This document shows, piece after piece, positions 1 to 11,700 of a stretch of 64,000 nucleotides of DNA. Positions within the stretch are counted from its first letter, which is position 1. Each line of letters begins with the position of its first letter. The notes below the pieces were generated by a model. That model had not been told where the DNA came from. It saw only the letters and a program-made list of their open reading frames with translations, and made no database searches. The stretch lies in the NCBI GenBank assembly GCA_017307855.1, contig JAFKGD010000001.1:310001-374000 (forward strand), in the 5' to 3' direction. Made by a program: the position numbers and the translations under genes. This DNA is from Burkholderiales bacterium. GTDB taxonomy: Bacteria > Pseudomonadota > Gammaproteobacteria > Burkholderiales > Burkholderiaceae_C.

Positions 1-540
1 TTCCGATGGGCGCGCGGGGCCGACATCACCGGTGACGACTGGGATTTCTTCTATCGCTGCTACGAGCGCACCTATCTCGAACACGGCAACGCGCCGTACC
101 TCACGCGCGACTTCTTCCGCCGCATGCAGCGTGCGATGCCGGAGAACTGGCTGCTCTTCATCGCCGAACATGACTCGCCCGGCGGCCCCCAGCCCATCGC
201 CAGCAGCCTCATCGCGCTGGGCCGCGACGCCGACGGCGCCCTCGCCTGCTACGGCCGCTACTGGGGCGCGCTGGCCCGCGTCGATTGCCTGCATTTCGAG
301 GCCTGCTACTACCAGCCCATCGAATGGTGCATCGCCCACGGCGCGGTGCGTTTCGAAGGCGGGGCGCAGGGCGAGCACAAGATGGCGCGCGCCCTCATGC
401 CCGTGAAGACCACCAGCGCCCACTGGCTGGCGCATCCGGCCTTCGCCGACGCGGTGGAACGCTTCCTGGAACGCGAGGGAACCGGTATCGGCAACTATCT
501 GGAACACCTCGAAGGCCGCAGCCCGTTCCGCCAGGGCTGA
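1..540 (+). CDS. GNAT/FemAB-like protein (DUF482 family), 3' part only
   Basis: The reading frame is open from the first base to the TGA at 538-540, so only the last 179 residues are inside the window. The segment ARVDCLHFEACYYQPIEWCI, followed by a FEGGAQGEHKMARAL stretch and a YLEHLEGRSPF end, is typical of the COG3146/DUF482 family of predicted N-acyltransferases related to FemAB-like peptidoglycan bridge enzymes. The FEGGAQGEHK block is the family's best conserved part. Biochemical function is not established for the family. The gene is followed by a convergent ppa with a shared hairpin between them. Family assignment is fairly sure; substrate unknown. Confidence 0.8.
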   Translation, partial: FRWARGADITGDDWDFFYRCYERTYLEHGNAPYLTRDFFRRMQRAMPENWLLFIAEHDSPGGPQPIASSLIALGRDADGALACYGRYWGALARVDCLHFEACYYQPIEWCIAHGAVRFEGGAQGEHKMARALMPVKTTSAHWLAHPAFADAVERFLEREGTGIGNYLEHLEGRSPFRQG

Positions 541-555
541 AGCGCAACCCGCCAA

Positions 556-582
556 AGCAAAAGCGCCGCTGTCGCGGCGCTT
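556..582 (-). terminator. Rho-independent terminator of ppa
   Basis: A perfect 9-bp stem (AAGCGCCGC at 561-569, GCGGCGCTT at 574-582) has a 4-nt loop. Read on the minus strand it follows the ppa stop codon and ends in TTTTGCTTT. On the plus strand there is no T run, so it serves mainly ppa, though it could also slow transcripts of the upstream gene. Confidence 0.75.
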
Positions 583-608
583 CGTTCATGGTGCAGGGGG
601 AGGCCCGT

Positions 609-1145
609 TCAGGGATGGGCCTTCTTGTAGGCCTCGATGCCGTCGGCGATTTCCTTGCGGGCGGCCTCCGGGCCTTCCCAGCCCAGCACCTTGACCCACT
701 TGCCGGGTTCGAGGTCCTTGTAGTGCTCGAAGAAGTGCGCGATGGTCTTCAGCCGCAGCGGGTTCAGGTCTTCGGGCTTCTGCCACTGCGTGTAGATCGA
801 CAGGATCTTGTCGGTGGGCACGGCCAGCACCTTGCCGTCCACGCCAGCCTCGTCTTCCATCTTCAGGATGCCGATGGGACGGCAGGGCACCACCACGCCG
901 GGCAGCAGCGGCACGGGCGTGATCACCAGCACATCCACCGGATCGCCGTCGCCCGAGATGGTCTGCGGCACGTAGCCGTAGTTGGTGGGGTAATGCATCG
1001 CGGTGCTCATGAAGCGGTCCACGAAGATCGCGCCGGATTCCTTGTCCACCTCGTACTTGACGGGATCGCCATTCATGGGGATCTCGATGACCACGTTGAA
1101 GTTGTCGGGCGGGTTCTTGCCGGCGGGGACTTTATCGAGCGACAT
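609..1145 (-). CDS. ppa: Inorganic pyrophosphatase, soluble family I
   Basis: 178 residues, the usual length of bacterial family I PPases, which hydrolyse pyrophosphate to two phosphates with Mg2+ in the cytoplasm and so pull nucleotide-polymer synthesis forward. The signature DGDPVDVLV with its metal-binding aspartates is present, as are the upstream [14 protein letters not shown] and [11 protein letters not shown] blocks. The chosen ATG gives MSLDKVPAG, the standard start; the open frame continues upstream but without family similarity. It is divergent from hppA, so both ways of disposing of pyrophosphate are encoded back to back. A hairpin terminator follows. Confidence 0.97.
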   Translation of the reverse strand: MSLDKVPAGKNPPDNFNVVIEIPMNGDPVKYEVDKESGAIFVDRFMSTAMHYPTNYGYVPQTISGDGDPVDVLVITPVPLLPGVVVPCRPIGILKMEDEAGVDGKVLAVPTDKILSIYTQWQKPEDLNPLRLKTIAHFFEHYKDLEPGKWVKVLGWEGPEAARKEIADGIEAYKKAHP

Positions 1146-1347
1146 GTGTAGTTCGGTGGGTGATGCGGGAAAACCCGGCATTCTACCGGGCCACCTCACA
1201 CGGGGCTGACAGCGCGGCCTCCCATGGCGCGGCACCGGTTCAGGGCTAACCCTAGTTCCGGCACGAAAGCGCGGCGATGCCGCCACATCGCGCCGGGTTT
1301 GCCGGTAAATTGCAGCGGTTGGCCAATCGTCTCCAGCCGGGAGCCAC

Positions 1348-1390
1348 GAGGAAGCAACGCAGCGGAAGCCCCACTGCGTGGCGCTTCCTC
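1348..1390 (+). promoter_or_regulatory. Large stem-loop in the hppA leader
   Basis: Two nested perfect arms, GAGGAAGC (1348-1355) with GCTTCCTC (1383-1390) and CGCAG (1358-1362) with CTGCG (1374-1378), form a long hairpin ending 29 nt before the hppA start codon. No T run follows, so it is not a terminator. It lies in the probable 5' leader and could affect translation or mRNA stability; this is inference. The rest of the 274-bp gap from 1146 to 1419 shows no gene. Confidence 0.5.
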
Positions 1391-1419
1391 CAAGCAAATA
1401 CAACTGACAGGAGACAGGC

Positions 1420-3483
<2,064 letters not shown>

Positions 3484-3542
3484 TGCCGCGGCGGCGAGAA
3501 TTTCGCCGCAAGATGTCGATTCCGGCCGGGCCGGATCGTCGT

Positions 3543-3574
3543 GAGGCGGGAGGGCAACCTCTTCGCCTCTTTTT
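3543..3574 (+). terminator. Rho-independent terminator of hppA
   Basis: GAGGCG (3543-3548) pairs with CGCCTC (3564-3569), with an inner GAGG-GCAA-CCTC stem, followed by TTTTT. Two further GC-rich hairpins (3491-3509 and about 3521-3535) precede it without T runs. Confidence 0.8.
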
Positions 3575-3649
3575 CATCGCCGGGCCGCCCCAGGATGAAA
3601 CGTCCCCCTCAGGCGGTACGGGAGCCATTCTTCATTTCACGAGCTCACC

Positions 3650-4099
3650 ATGACCACTGGAACCGTCACCTTCCACCGCATCCTGCGCTGCCCCCCGGAG
3701 CGCGTGTTCAAGGCCTTCACCACGCCCGCCGCCATGTGCAAATGGCTTCCGCCGCACGGCTTCGCGGGCGAAGTGCATCACATGGACGCGCGTGCCGGCG
3801 GCAGCTGGCGCATGAGCTTCATCCACCTGGCGTCCGGCAAGGTGCATTCGTTCGGCGGTGGGTATCTGGTGTTCGAGCCGGGCCGGCGCCTGGCATACAC
3901 CGCCCGTTTCGATGAGGCGATGGGGTTGCCCGGGGAAATGACCACTGCGGTCGACTTGGCCACCGTGAGCTGCGGCACCGAGATGCGCGTGCAGCAGTCG
4001 GGCATTCCGTCACAGATTCCCACCGAAATATGCTGCCTGGGCTGGCAGGAATCGCTCGCGCTGCTCACGCTGCTGGTCGAGGCCGACATCCCGGCCTGA
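3650..4099 (+). CDS. SRPBCC / AHSA1-type START-fold protein
   Basis: 149 residues. The N-terminal pattern RILRCPPERVFKAFTTPAAMCKWLPP, a later GGSWRM strand and a C-terminal LGWQESLALLTLLVEADI helix fit the activator-of-Hsp90-like (AHSA1, polyketide-cyclase-like) branch of the SRPBCC superfamily, which binds hydrophobic ligands in a helix-grip pocket. These small proteins are common in soil proteobacteria and often have no known ligand. Some relatives sit next to ArsR regulators; none is visible here. The ribosome site is weak. It is followed after 45 bp by an aldehyde dehydrogenase on the same strand, but the context gives no clear function. Confidence 0.8.
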   Translation: MTTGTVTFHRILRCPPERVFKAFTTPAAMCKWLPPHGFAGEVHHMDARAGGSWRMSFIHLASGKVHSFGGGYLVFEPGRRLAYTARFDEAMGLPGEMTTAVDLATVSCGTEMRVQQSGIPSQIPTEICCLGWQESLALLTLLVEADIPA

Positions 4100-4144
4100 G
4101 CCAGCGCGGCCGCCACGCTCGCCGGCTTGCGCCACAATCGCCGG

Positions 4145-5578
4145 ATGCAGCTGAACTACATCGCCAATGCGTCCGTGCCTTCGGATTCGGGTCGCACGAT
4201 TCCCGTGATCGACCCATCGGATGGCCAGCCGTTCGACGAGATCCAGCGCGGCAATGCGCAGGACATCGACCGGGCCGTCGCCGCCGCTCGCCAGTGCCTG
4301 GACACCGTCTGGAGCCGGCTGAGCGCTGCCGAGCGCGGGCGCCTGCTGATGCGCCTGTCGGCCAAGGTGGCCGACCACGTGGACGAACTCGCCGCCATCG
4401 AGCAGCGCGACTGTGGCAAGCCGGTGAAGCAGGCGCGCGCCGATGCGCTGGCGCTGGTGCGCTACTTCGAGTTCTACGCCGGCGCCTGCGACAAGCTGCA
4501 CGGCGAGACCCTGCCTTACCAGGACGGCTACAGCGTGATGACGTGGCGCGAGCCGCACGGCGTCACAGGCCACGTCATCCCCTGGAACTACCCGATGCAG
4601 ATCTTTGGCCGCAGCGTGGGCGGCGCGCTGGCCGCCGGCAACGTGTGCGTGGTCAAGCCGTCGGAAGACGCCTGCCTGTCGCTGCTGCGCGTGGCACAAC
4701 TGGCGGCCGAGGCAGGCTTTCCGGCTGGCGCCATCAACATCGTCACCGGCTACGGCCACGAGGTGGGCGACGCGCTGGCACGCCATGAAGGCATCGACCA
4801 CATCAGCTTCACCGGCAGCCCGTCGGTCGGCACCATCATCCAGCAGGTGGCGGCCGAGCGCCACTGTCCAGTCACGCTGGAGCTGGGCGGCAAGAGCCCG
4901 CAGATCGTCTTCGCCGATGCCGACCTCGATGCGGCCGTGCCGGTGATCATCAACGCCATCGTGCAGAACGGCGGACAGACCTGTTCGGCCGGCTCGCGCG
5001 TGCTGATCGAGCGCAGCATCTATGAGCCGCTGCTCGAGCGCCTGGCCGCCGCTTTCGAGAACCTGCGCGTGGGCCCTGCCGCCATGGACCTGGACGTGGG
5101 TCCGCTGATCCGCGCCAGCCAGCAGCAACGCGTGTGGGATTTCCTCTCCGACGCCCAGGTGGCCGGGATCCCCATGATGGCCCAGGGCCGCATCGTCGAC
5201 GAAGCGCCAGAATCAGGTTACTACCAGGCCCCCACCCTGCTGCGGGACGTGCCCGTGGGGCACCGGCTGGCACAGGAAGAAGTCTTCGGCCCGGTTCTCT
5301 CGGCGATGGCATTCCAGAACGAAGACGAGGCGGTAGCCCTGGCCAACGCCACGCGTTTCGGGTTGGTGGCAGGAGTCTGGACGCGCGACGGATCGCGCCA
5401 GTTCCGCATCGCCAAGCGCGTCCACAGCGGCCAGGTGTTCATCAACAACTACGGCGCCGGCGGCGGTGTCGAGCTGCCCTTCGGTGGCGTGAAGAGCTCA
5501 GGCTACGGCCGTGAGAAGGGGTTCGAGGCGCTCTACGGCTTCACCACGCTCAAGACGGTGGCATTCCGGCACGGTTGA
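4145..5578 (+). CDS. NAD(P)-dependent aldehyde dehydrogenase
   Basis: 477 residues. Catalytic Cys lies in NGGQTCSAGSR and the general-base Glu in VTLELGGKSPQIV; the nucleotide-binding HVIPWNYPMQIF block and the FTGSPSVG loop (which binds NAD(P)) are also present, so the enzyme should be active in oxidising an aldehyde to the carboxylate. The family is large (betaine, gamma-aminobutyraldehyde and others) and the closest substrate class cannot be told from motifs alone; the overall look (LRDVPVGHRLAQEEVFGPVLS) suits an amino-aldehyde or similar polar substrate. The ATG at 4145 is chosen over an in-frame TTG at 4127. No regulator or pathway partner is adjacent. Confidence 0.92.
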   Translation: MQLNYIANASVPSDSGRTIPVIDPSDGQPFDEIQRGNAQDIDRAVAAARQCLDTVWSRLSAAERGRLLMRLSAKVADHVDELAAIEQRDCGKPVKQARADALALVRYFEFYAGACDKLHGETLPYQDGYSVMTWREPHGVTGHVIPWNYPMQIFGRSVGGALAAGNVCVVKPSEDACLSLLRVAQLAAEAGFPAGAINIVTGYGHEVGDALARHEGIDHISFTGSPSVGTIIQQVAAERHCPVTLELGGKSPQIVFADADLDAAVPVIINAIVQNGGQTCSAGSRVLIERSIYEPLLERLAAAFENLRVGPAAMDLDVGPLIRASQQQRVWDFLSDAQVAGIPMMAQGRIVDEAPESGYYQAPTLLRDVPVGHRLAQEEVFGPVLSAMAFQNEDEAVALANATRFGLVAGVWTRDGSRQFRIAKRVHSGQVFINNYGAGGGVELPFGGVKSSGYGREKGFEALYGFTTLKTVAFRHG

Positions 5579-5755
5579 ATCTGCGCCGGACGGGGTCGCG
5601 CAGGGAGCCTGCGTTACATATCCAACATTCGGCAACGTTTGAACACGAAAAGTCATAGGCGGGATCAAGGTTGGGCGACCCCGGCCGTTGATCTGTGAGA
5701 CCGACGACATCCCCCTGCATCCGTATCCACGACGTCCAGCAGGCACAATCCGGCC

Positions 5756-6892
5756 ATGGCTGAGCGCTTCATTCCCTTGGTCGACCTGCGCAGCAGCATC
5801 GTGCGCGCGGCACGACCCCGCCTTCCGGAACCGGGCTCGGCGTTGGTCGACATGCGGGGACGCCCGCTGCGCGATCTCCGCATCAGCGTGACGGACCGCT
5901 GCAATTTCCGTTGCAGTTACTGCATGCCCAAGGAAGTGTTCGACAAGGATTACCGCTACCTGCCGCATGCCTCGCTGCTGTCCTTCGAGGAAATCACCCG
6001 CCTGGCGCGGCAGTTCGTTGCGCTGGGTGTGCGCAAGATCCGCCTCACGGGCGGGGAGCCCCTGCTGCGCAAGAACATCGAGACGCTGATCGCCCAGCTG
6101 GCCGCCCTGCGCACACCCGAGGGTGAGCCGCTGGACCTCACGCTCACGACGAACGGCTCCCTGTTGCGCCGCAAGGCGCGGATGCTGCGCGATGCCGGGC
6201 TGCAGCGCGTCACCGTGAGCCTGGACGGACTGGACGATGCCGTATTCCGCCGCATGAACGATGTCGACTTTCCCGTGGCCGAGGTGCTCGATGGCATCGA
6301 GGCCGCGCGCGAGGCGGGCCTGGGCCCGATCAAGGTCAACATGGTGGTCAAGCGCGGCACCAACGAGCACCAGATCCTGCCGATGGCACGCCACTTCCGC
6401 GCCACGGGCGTGGTCTTGCGCTTCATCGAATACATGGACGTGGGCAGCACCAATGGCTGGCGCATGGACGAAGTGCTGCCATCCTCCGAAGTCGTCGCGC
6501 GCATAGGCGCCGAACTGCCGCTGGTGCCGCTGTCTTCCAGCGTGTCGGGCGAGACCGCCGAGCGCTGGGGCTACGCCGGCGCCACCGGCGTGCACGATCC
6601 CTCGCTGGGCGAGATTGGCGTGATCGGCAGCGTCACCCAGGCCTTCTGCGGCGACTGCAACCGCGCCCGTCTCTCGACCGAAGGCCAGCTCTACACCTGC
6701 CTTTTCGCCACGCGCGGCCACGACCTGCGCGCCGTGCTGCGCGATGGATCGGACGACAACGCTCTGGCCGGCGCCGTAGCCGCCGTCTGGCAGCAACGCA
6801 CCGATCGCTATTCGGAGCTGCGCGCCGACCCCACGGCCGCGCCGATGCTGGCTGGCCTGGCCCGCGTCGAGATGAGCTACATCGGCGGCTGA
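5756..6892 (+). CDS. moaA: GTP 3',8-cyclase (molybdenum cofactor step 1)
   Basis: 378 residues, radical-SAM enzyme turning GTP into 3',8-cyclo-GTP, the first step of molybdopterin synthesis with MoaC. The N-terminal [4Fe-4S]-SAM motif is [11 protein letters not shown] (CxxxCxxC); the second cluster that binds GTP is in [11 protein letters not shown] plus a later Cys (LYTCLF). The chain ends in SYIGG, the usual GG tail required for activity in this family. It is longer at the N terminus than E. coli MoaA by about 35 residues, a common feature in this order. mobA follows after 7 bp. In the 177-bp gap upstream I see only a short U-less hairpin (5599-5613) and no recognisable Moco riboswitch. Confidence 0.97.
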   Translation: MAERFIPLVDLRSSIVRAARPRLPEPGSALVDMRGRPLRDLRISVTDRCNFRCSYCMPKEVFDKDYRYLPHASLLSFEEITRLARQFVALGVRKIRLTGGEPLLRKNIETLIAQLAALRTPEGEPLDLTLTTNGSLLRRKARMLRDAGLQRVTVSLDGLDDAVFRRMNDVDFPVAEVLDGIEAAREAGLGPIKVNMVVKRGTNEHQILPMARHFRATGVVLRFIEYMDVGSTNGWRMDEVLPSSEVVARIGAELPLVPLSSSVSGETAERWGYAGATGVHDPSLGEIGVIGSVTQAFCGDCNRARLSTEGQLYTCLFATRGHDLRAVLRDGSDDNALAGAVAAVWQQRTDRYSELRADPTAAPMLAGLARVEMSYIGG

Positions 6893-6899
6893 CCCGCGC

Positions 6900-7553
6900 A
6901 TGGCGCAGCCTGCCCGTCCGATCGATACGGTCCCCGCACCCACGCGCGACACCGTCACCGGCCTGGTGCTCGCTGGCGGCCAGGGCAGCCGCATGGGCGG
7001 CGTCGACAAGGGCCTGGTGCCGTGGCACGGCCAGGCGCTCGCTCGCCGGGCGCTGGAGCGGCTGATGCCTCAGGTCGGCTCGCTGGCCATCAGCGCCAAC
7101 CGGAACGTCCAGACATACGAGTCGTGGGGCGTGCCCGTCTGGAGCGACACACTGGCGGGCTTCGCCGGGCCCCTGGCTGGCTTGCTCACCGGTCTCACGC
7201 GCGCCACGACAAGTTGGGTGATCACCGTTCCGTGTGACAGCCCGCGCTTTCCGTCCGATCTGGTCGCGCGCCTGGCCCGCGCGGCGCTCGCGCGTGGCGC
7301 CCCGCTGGCGCTGGCCGCCAGCCGTGACGGCCAGGGTCGGCTGCAGCCCGAGCCCGCGTTCTGCCTTGCCCATGCTGGACTGAGACCAGGGCTGGAGCAA
7401 TTCCTTCAAGCTGGCGGCCGCCGGGTTCGGCAATGGGCCGAGGCCGAGGGCGCCGTGCTCGTGGCCTTCGATCTTCCGCAGGACGACGCGCAAGGCTTTG
7501 TCAACGCGAATACCGCGGACGATCTGGCGGCGCTGACGCCGCCGCCCTGCTGA
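6900..7553 (+). CDS. mobA: Molybdenum cofactor guanylyltransferase
   Basis: 217 residues. Attaches GMP to molybdopterin to give MGD for DMSO-reductase-family enzymes. The nucleotide-binding start GLVLAGGQGSRMGGVDKGLV (residues about 21-40) is diagnostic, and VPCDSPRFP carries the metal-binding Asp. It starts 7 bp after moaA, so the pair is one transcript linking the first and last steps of the cofactor path. The middle steps (moaC, moaD/E, moeA) are not in the window. Confidence 0.95.
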   Translation: MAQPARPIDTVPAPTRDTVTGLVLAGGQGSRMGGVDKGLVPWHGQALARRALERLMPQVGSLAISANRNVQTYESWGVPVWSDTLAGFAGPLAGLLTGLTRATTSWVITVPCDSPRFPSDLVARLARAALARGAPLALAASRDGQGRLQPEPAFCLAHAGLRPGLEQFLQAGGRRVRQWAEAEGAVLVAFDLPQDDAQGFVNANTADDLAALTPPPC

Positions 7554-7566
7554 AGCTGCTCGCGCC

Positions 7567-7608
7567 AGAAAAAAAGCCGCAGCCCGGTTCCCACCGGGGC
7601 TGCGGCTT
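7567..7608 (-). terminator. Rho-independent terminator of the yqj-like operon
   Basis: AAGCCGCAGCCC (7574-7585) pairs with GGGCTGCGGCTT (7597-7608). On the minus strand the hairpin follows the last gene's stop by about 17 bases and ends in a run of T. On the plus strand there is no T run, so it would help mobA only weakly. Confidence 0.85.
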
Positions 7609-7625
7609 CGTCCGGCAGAAGGCCG

Positions 7626-8006
7626 TCAGTAACGACGCGCGAGCATCGGCAGCAACCAGCTGGCCGTGCGCATCAGCCGGCGCGGCCCGATGGCCAGCAC
7701 CAGCGCCACGGCCGCCACCGCCACGGCCGGATGGCGCATGGCGACCTGCAGCGTCACGCTGCGGGGGAATGGGTCAGCCGGCGGCAACGTTTGAACGGGT
7801 CGGGCCACCGCAACGCGCGCGGCCGATTCCGCGACATCGGCGGCCGCGCTCGCAGCAGCACTGGCCGCGTTCGCGGCGTCGGCCGCAAGGCCCGCCTGCC
7901 AGCGCTCGCGCTGGCGCTTGACGCGGGCCACCACCACGGCCTTGTGCGCGTCGCGCACACCCATTGCCGTGGGCGGAAGGGAGGAAGACGGAGGCAAGCT
8001 GCTCAC
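7626..8006 (-). CDS. Small Ala-rich membrane protein, YqjK-like position
   Basis: 126 residues, unknown function. It starts with GTG that shares its bases with the TGA of the upstream gene (GTGA overlap), which indicates translational coupling. An N-terminal Ser/Pro stretch is followed by a basic, alanine-rich helix (about 20-75) and one hydrophobic segment near residues 90-108 (AVAVAAVALVLAIG). The position as third gene after DUF883 and holin-family genes matches YqjK of the E. coli yqjDEK operon, although sequence similarity is not evident by eye. Likely an inner-membrane stress-related protein; the function is an inference from context. Confidence 0.7.
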   Translation of the reverse strand: MSSLPPSSSLPPTAMGVRDAHKAVVVARVKRQRERWQAGLAADAANAASAAASAAADVAESAARVAVARPVQTLPPADPFPRSVTLQVAMRHPAVAVAAVALVLAIGPRRLMRTASWLLPMLARRY

Positions 8007-8404
8007 AGGCGCTCCTTCAGTTGAACCCAGTCGCGGGCAAGTTCCTGCCGCGTGAGCGAGAACGCCTCGCGGCCGTCGCGGCACGTGCGCACCAGTGTCG
8101 CCACCAGGCCCGCCCATACCAGCAACCACGCGAGCGCGACGCACCACGCGGCCTGTACACGGTAGCCGGATTCCCAGAAGTGCACCATGACCGCCATGGA
8201 GAACACGGTCAGGGTCACGATGGCCAGTGCAGACGCCAGTACGCCCAGCACCACCATGCGCGTCAGGCGCTCCTTCTCTTCCTGCCACTCGATGGAAATC
8301 AGCTCGGCCCGGTCTTCCGCCGCTACCGCGGCTTCGGCCGCGAGACGCCGGTAGCGCGCCAGGCGCGCATCGATGCCGAGGATCCTGAGCCAGTCCACAG
8401 CCAC
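8003..8404 (-). CDS. Phage-holin-family (YqjE-like) membrane protein
   Basis: 133 residues with two hydrophobic helices, about 55-80 (LGVLASALAIVTLTVFSMAVMV) and 86-108, and charged ends. This is the layout of the YqjE / Actinobacteriophage-holin-3 superfamily, which in proteobacteria is a chromosomal envelope protein and not part of a prophage. It lies between a DUF883 gene (4-bp gap) and the YqjK-like gene (start/stop overlap). Stationary-phase and osmotic-stress links are known for the E. coli operon; the same role here is inferred. Confidence 0.8.
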   Translation of the reverse strand: MAVDWLRILGIDARLARYRRLAAEAAVAAEDRAELISIEWQEEKERLTRMVVLGVLASALAIVTLTVFSMAVMVHFWESGYRVQAAWCVALAWLLVWAGLVATLVRTCRDGREAFSLTRQELARDWVQLKERL

Positions 8405-8408
8405 CCGA

Positions 8409-8744
8409 TCAGCGGCGCGACATCAGGAAACCGATCAGCGCGCCCAGGCCCAGGGCCACACCGGCCACGCGCCACGGCTCTTCGTGGGCGTACTTGTCAG
8501 CGACCTCTGCAGCTTCCTTGGCGCGGCGCGCGGCTTCGCGGGCGCGCTCGGCCGCCTCGTGAGCCAGGCTGGAAGCGGTATCGCGGACGCTCTCGATGCC
8601 TTCCTCGACGCGTTCCCGGATGGCGCGCACTTCGGGCAGGGCGGAAATCTCTTCCTTGTCCAGCAGCGTGCGCAGATCGGCAAGCAGGTTTTCGAGTTCG
8701 GCCTGCGAGGCGGCTGCGAGGTTCTGGGTCTTGGAACGGGGCAT
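8409..8744 (-). CDS. DUF883 (YqjD/ElaB-family) membrane-anchored protein
   Basis: 111 residues: a long charged amphipathic helix (residues about 10-85) and a C-terminal membrane anchor ending GLGALIGFLMSRR. YqjD and ElaB of E. coli have this shape and tether ribosomes to the inner membrane in stationary phase. The final arginine-rich end after a glycine-containing helix is the family hallmark. First gene of the three-gene operon; an AGGAG-like ribosome site (TTCAGGAGAAAGAGC) precedes the ATG. Confidence 0.88.
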   Translation of the reverse strand: MPRSKTQNLAAASQAELENLLADLRTLLDKEEISALPEVRAIRERVEEGIESVRDTASSLAHEAAERAREAARRAKEAAEVADKYAHEEPWRVAGVALGLGALIGFLMSRR

Positions 8745-8785
8745 GCTCTTTCTCCTGAAGTTGCAATGAAAACGTGCAAATCAGT

Positions 8786-11700
8786 TTACTTGGCGATGTA
8801 GTCCGTACTTGTAACGTGAAGCCGATCGGGCTCTTCTCTGACAGAGGCCGTCTTGGCCCCCGGCACGGTGGGACGGGCCAATAGGGAATACATGGTCGGC
8901 ACCACGAATACGGTGAGTAGCGTGCCCAGCGACATGCCGCCCACGATCACCCAGCCGATCTGCTGGCGGCTTTCGGCCCCGGCCCCGGTGGCAATGGCCA
9001 GAGGCACGGCGCCCAGCACCATGGCGCCGGTGGTCATCATGATCGGGCGCAGCCGCTGCGACGCCGCCTGGACCAGCGCATCCACCATCTCCAGGCCGTG
9101 CTCGCGCAACTGGTTGGTGAACTCCACGATCAGGATGCCGTGCTTGGTGATCAGCCCCACCAGCGTGATGAGGCCGATCTGCGAGTACACGTTGAGCGAT
9201 CCGCCCGACCACTTGAGCGCCAGCAACGCGCCCACCATCGACAGCGGCACGGCCAGCATGATCACCAGCGGATCGACGAAGCTTTCGAACTGAGCGGCCA
9301 GCACGAGGAAGATGAACACCAGCGCCAGCACGAACACCACCGCCAGCGCGCCCTGGGAGTTGCGGAACTCGCGCGAGGTGCCGTTGAGGTCCGTCGTGTA
9401 GCCGGGCTTGAGCACCTTGGCCGCGGCCTGGTTCATGTACGCCAGCGCCTCGCCCAGAGAGTAGTCGGGCGAAAGGTTGGCCGAAATGGTGGCCGAGCGC
9501 CGCTGGCCGAAGTGGTTCAGCTCGCGCGGGCTCACCGTCTCGCGCACCGTCACCAGCGACGACAGCGGGATCATGGTGTCGTTGCGTCCCCGCACGTAGA
9601 TGCTGTCGATGTCTTCCGGCGTGGTGCGGCCCGAGGCCTGCGTCTGCACCACCACGTCGTATTGCTCCGCGTCGCGCTTGTAGCGCGTGACGTTGCGCCC
9701 GCCCAGCATGGTTTCCACGGCGCGCGCCACCACGTCCACCGACACTCCCAGATCGGCCGCGCGGGTGCGATCGACGTCCAGGCGCAGCTCGGGTTTGTTC
9801 AGGCGCAGGTCGACGTCGGGCTGGAGGATGCCGGGCTGCTTGGCCAGCTCTTCCATGAACGCGCGCACGACCTGGTTGAGGTTCTGGTAGGAGTCCGACG
9901 TCTGGATGACGAAGTTCACCGGCCGGTCGCGGAAGCCCTGCCCCAGCGACGGCGGCGTGATCGGAAAAGCCATCACGCCCGGCAGCGCGGCCAGCCTGGG
10001 GCCCAGTTCGCGCGCCATCTGCATGGTGCTGCGGCTGCGTTCGTCCCAATCCACAGTTCGGTAGGTCACGTTGCCCTGCGATACCGAGGGGTTGCCGACG
10101 TTGGCGAAGATCTTGTCGAACTCCGGATACTGCTCTCCGAGCTTCTCCATGGCTGCGGCATACCGGTCGGTGTACGCGAGCGTGGAACCATCCGGCGCCG
10201 TGAGCGTGGCCGAGATCACGCCCCGGTCTTCCATCGGCGAGAGTTCCTGCCGCATGCCCGGAAACACCAGCGCGATCACCAGGCCGATGAACAGCATCCC
10301 GCCCACAACGATCCAGCGCGCCTGCACGAAGAAGCGCTTGAGCGCCGTGGCCGCCCCGCCCCGCTGTGCCTGTTCGGGCGAAGGCTTCCAGCCGGTCGAA
10401 ATGATCCAGCGCAGCACCTGGCCGTAGCCGTTCGACATGCGCGTGAGCAGCCGCTCCATGCCGCGGTCGAAACGCCCTGGGTTGGGGTTGTGCTTGAGCA
10501 GCAGCGAGCACATCATGGGCGTCAGCGTGAGCGCGACGAAGCCCGACACCACCACTGCCCCCGCCAGCGCCAGCGCGAACTCGACGAACAGCCGGCCGGT
10601 GCGTCCCGGCGTGAAGGCCAGCGGCGCATACACCGCCACCAGCGTCAGCGTCATGGTGATGACCGCAAAGCCGATCTCGCGCGCGCCCTTGATGGATGCC
10701 GAGAACGGATCGAGCCCTTCCTCGATGTGGCGGTAGATGTTCTCCAGCATCACGATGGCGTCGTCGACCACCAGGCCGATGGCCAGCACCAGGGCCAGCA
10801 GCGTGAGCGTGTTGATCGAGAAGCCCGCCAGCGCCATCAGCGCGAAGGTGCCGATCAGACTGACCGGAATCGTGACGATGGGAATGATGGACGCGCGCAG
10901 CGTGCGCAGGAACACGAAGATCACCAGTGCCACCAGGGCCACGGCCTCGGCGATGGTGCGGTAGACGTTCTTGATCGACCGGTCGATGAAGACTGAGTTG
11001 TCGTTGGCGATGGCGATCGACACGCCGGCCGGCAGGTCCTGCTCCAGCCGCGGAATCATCGCGCGCACGCCGGACGACAGGTCGAGCGGGTTGGCCGTGG
11101 CCTGGCGGATGACCCCGGCCGAGATGGCGGGGCGGCCGTTGAGCCGCACGGCGCTGCGCTCGTCGGCGGCGCCCTCTTCCACCCGCGCCACGTCGCGCAA
11201 CTTCACGGGGAAACCGTTGACGCTGCGGATGATGATGTCGGCGAACTGGTCGGGCCGCACCAGATCGGTCTGCGAGGTAACGCTGAACTCGCGCTGCTGC
11301 GATTCGATGCGCCCACCGGGCACTTCGAGGTTGCTGCGGCGGATGGCGTCTTCCACGTCCTGGGTGGTGAGGCGGTAGGAGGCCAGCTTGGCTGGCTCCA
11401 GCCACACGCGCATGGCGTACTTGCGTTCGCCGAAGATGCGCACGTCGGCCACACCCGTCACCGTCTGCAGGCGCGGCTTGGCGATGCGGCTGACCACGTC
11501 GTTGATCTGCAGCGGCGTCAGGCTGTCACTGGAGAAAGTGAGAAACACCACGGGAAAGGCGTCGGCCTCCACCTTGGCGATCACCGGCTCGTCGATGGAT
11601 TGCGGCAGCCGGTTGCGCACGCGGGCCGTGCGATCGCGCACCTCGGCAGCAGCGGCGTCGGCATCTTTCTCGAGCCGGAAGCGCACCGAGATCTGGCTCT

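Noticed and set aside
5579-5755. Moco riboswitch or terminator before moaA
   Set aside because: Only a short 6-bp hairpin (5599-5613) without a T run is seen, and no conserved riboswitch core.
8003-8404. Holin-family gene as sign of a prophage
   Set aside because: It is the YqjE-type chromosomal protein next to DUF883; no phage structural or lysis genes are near.
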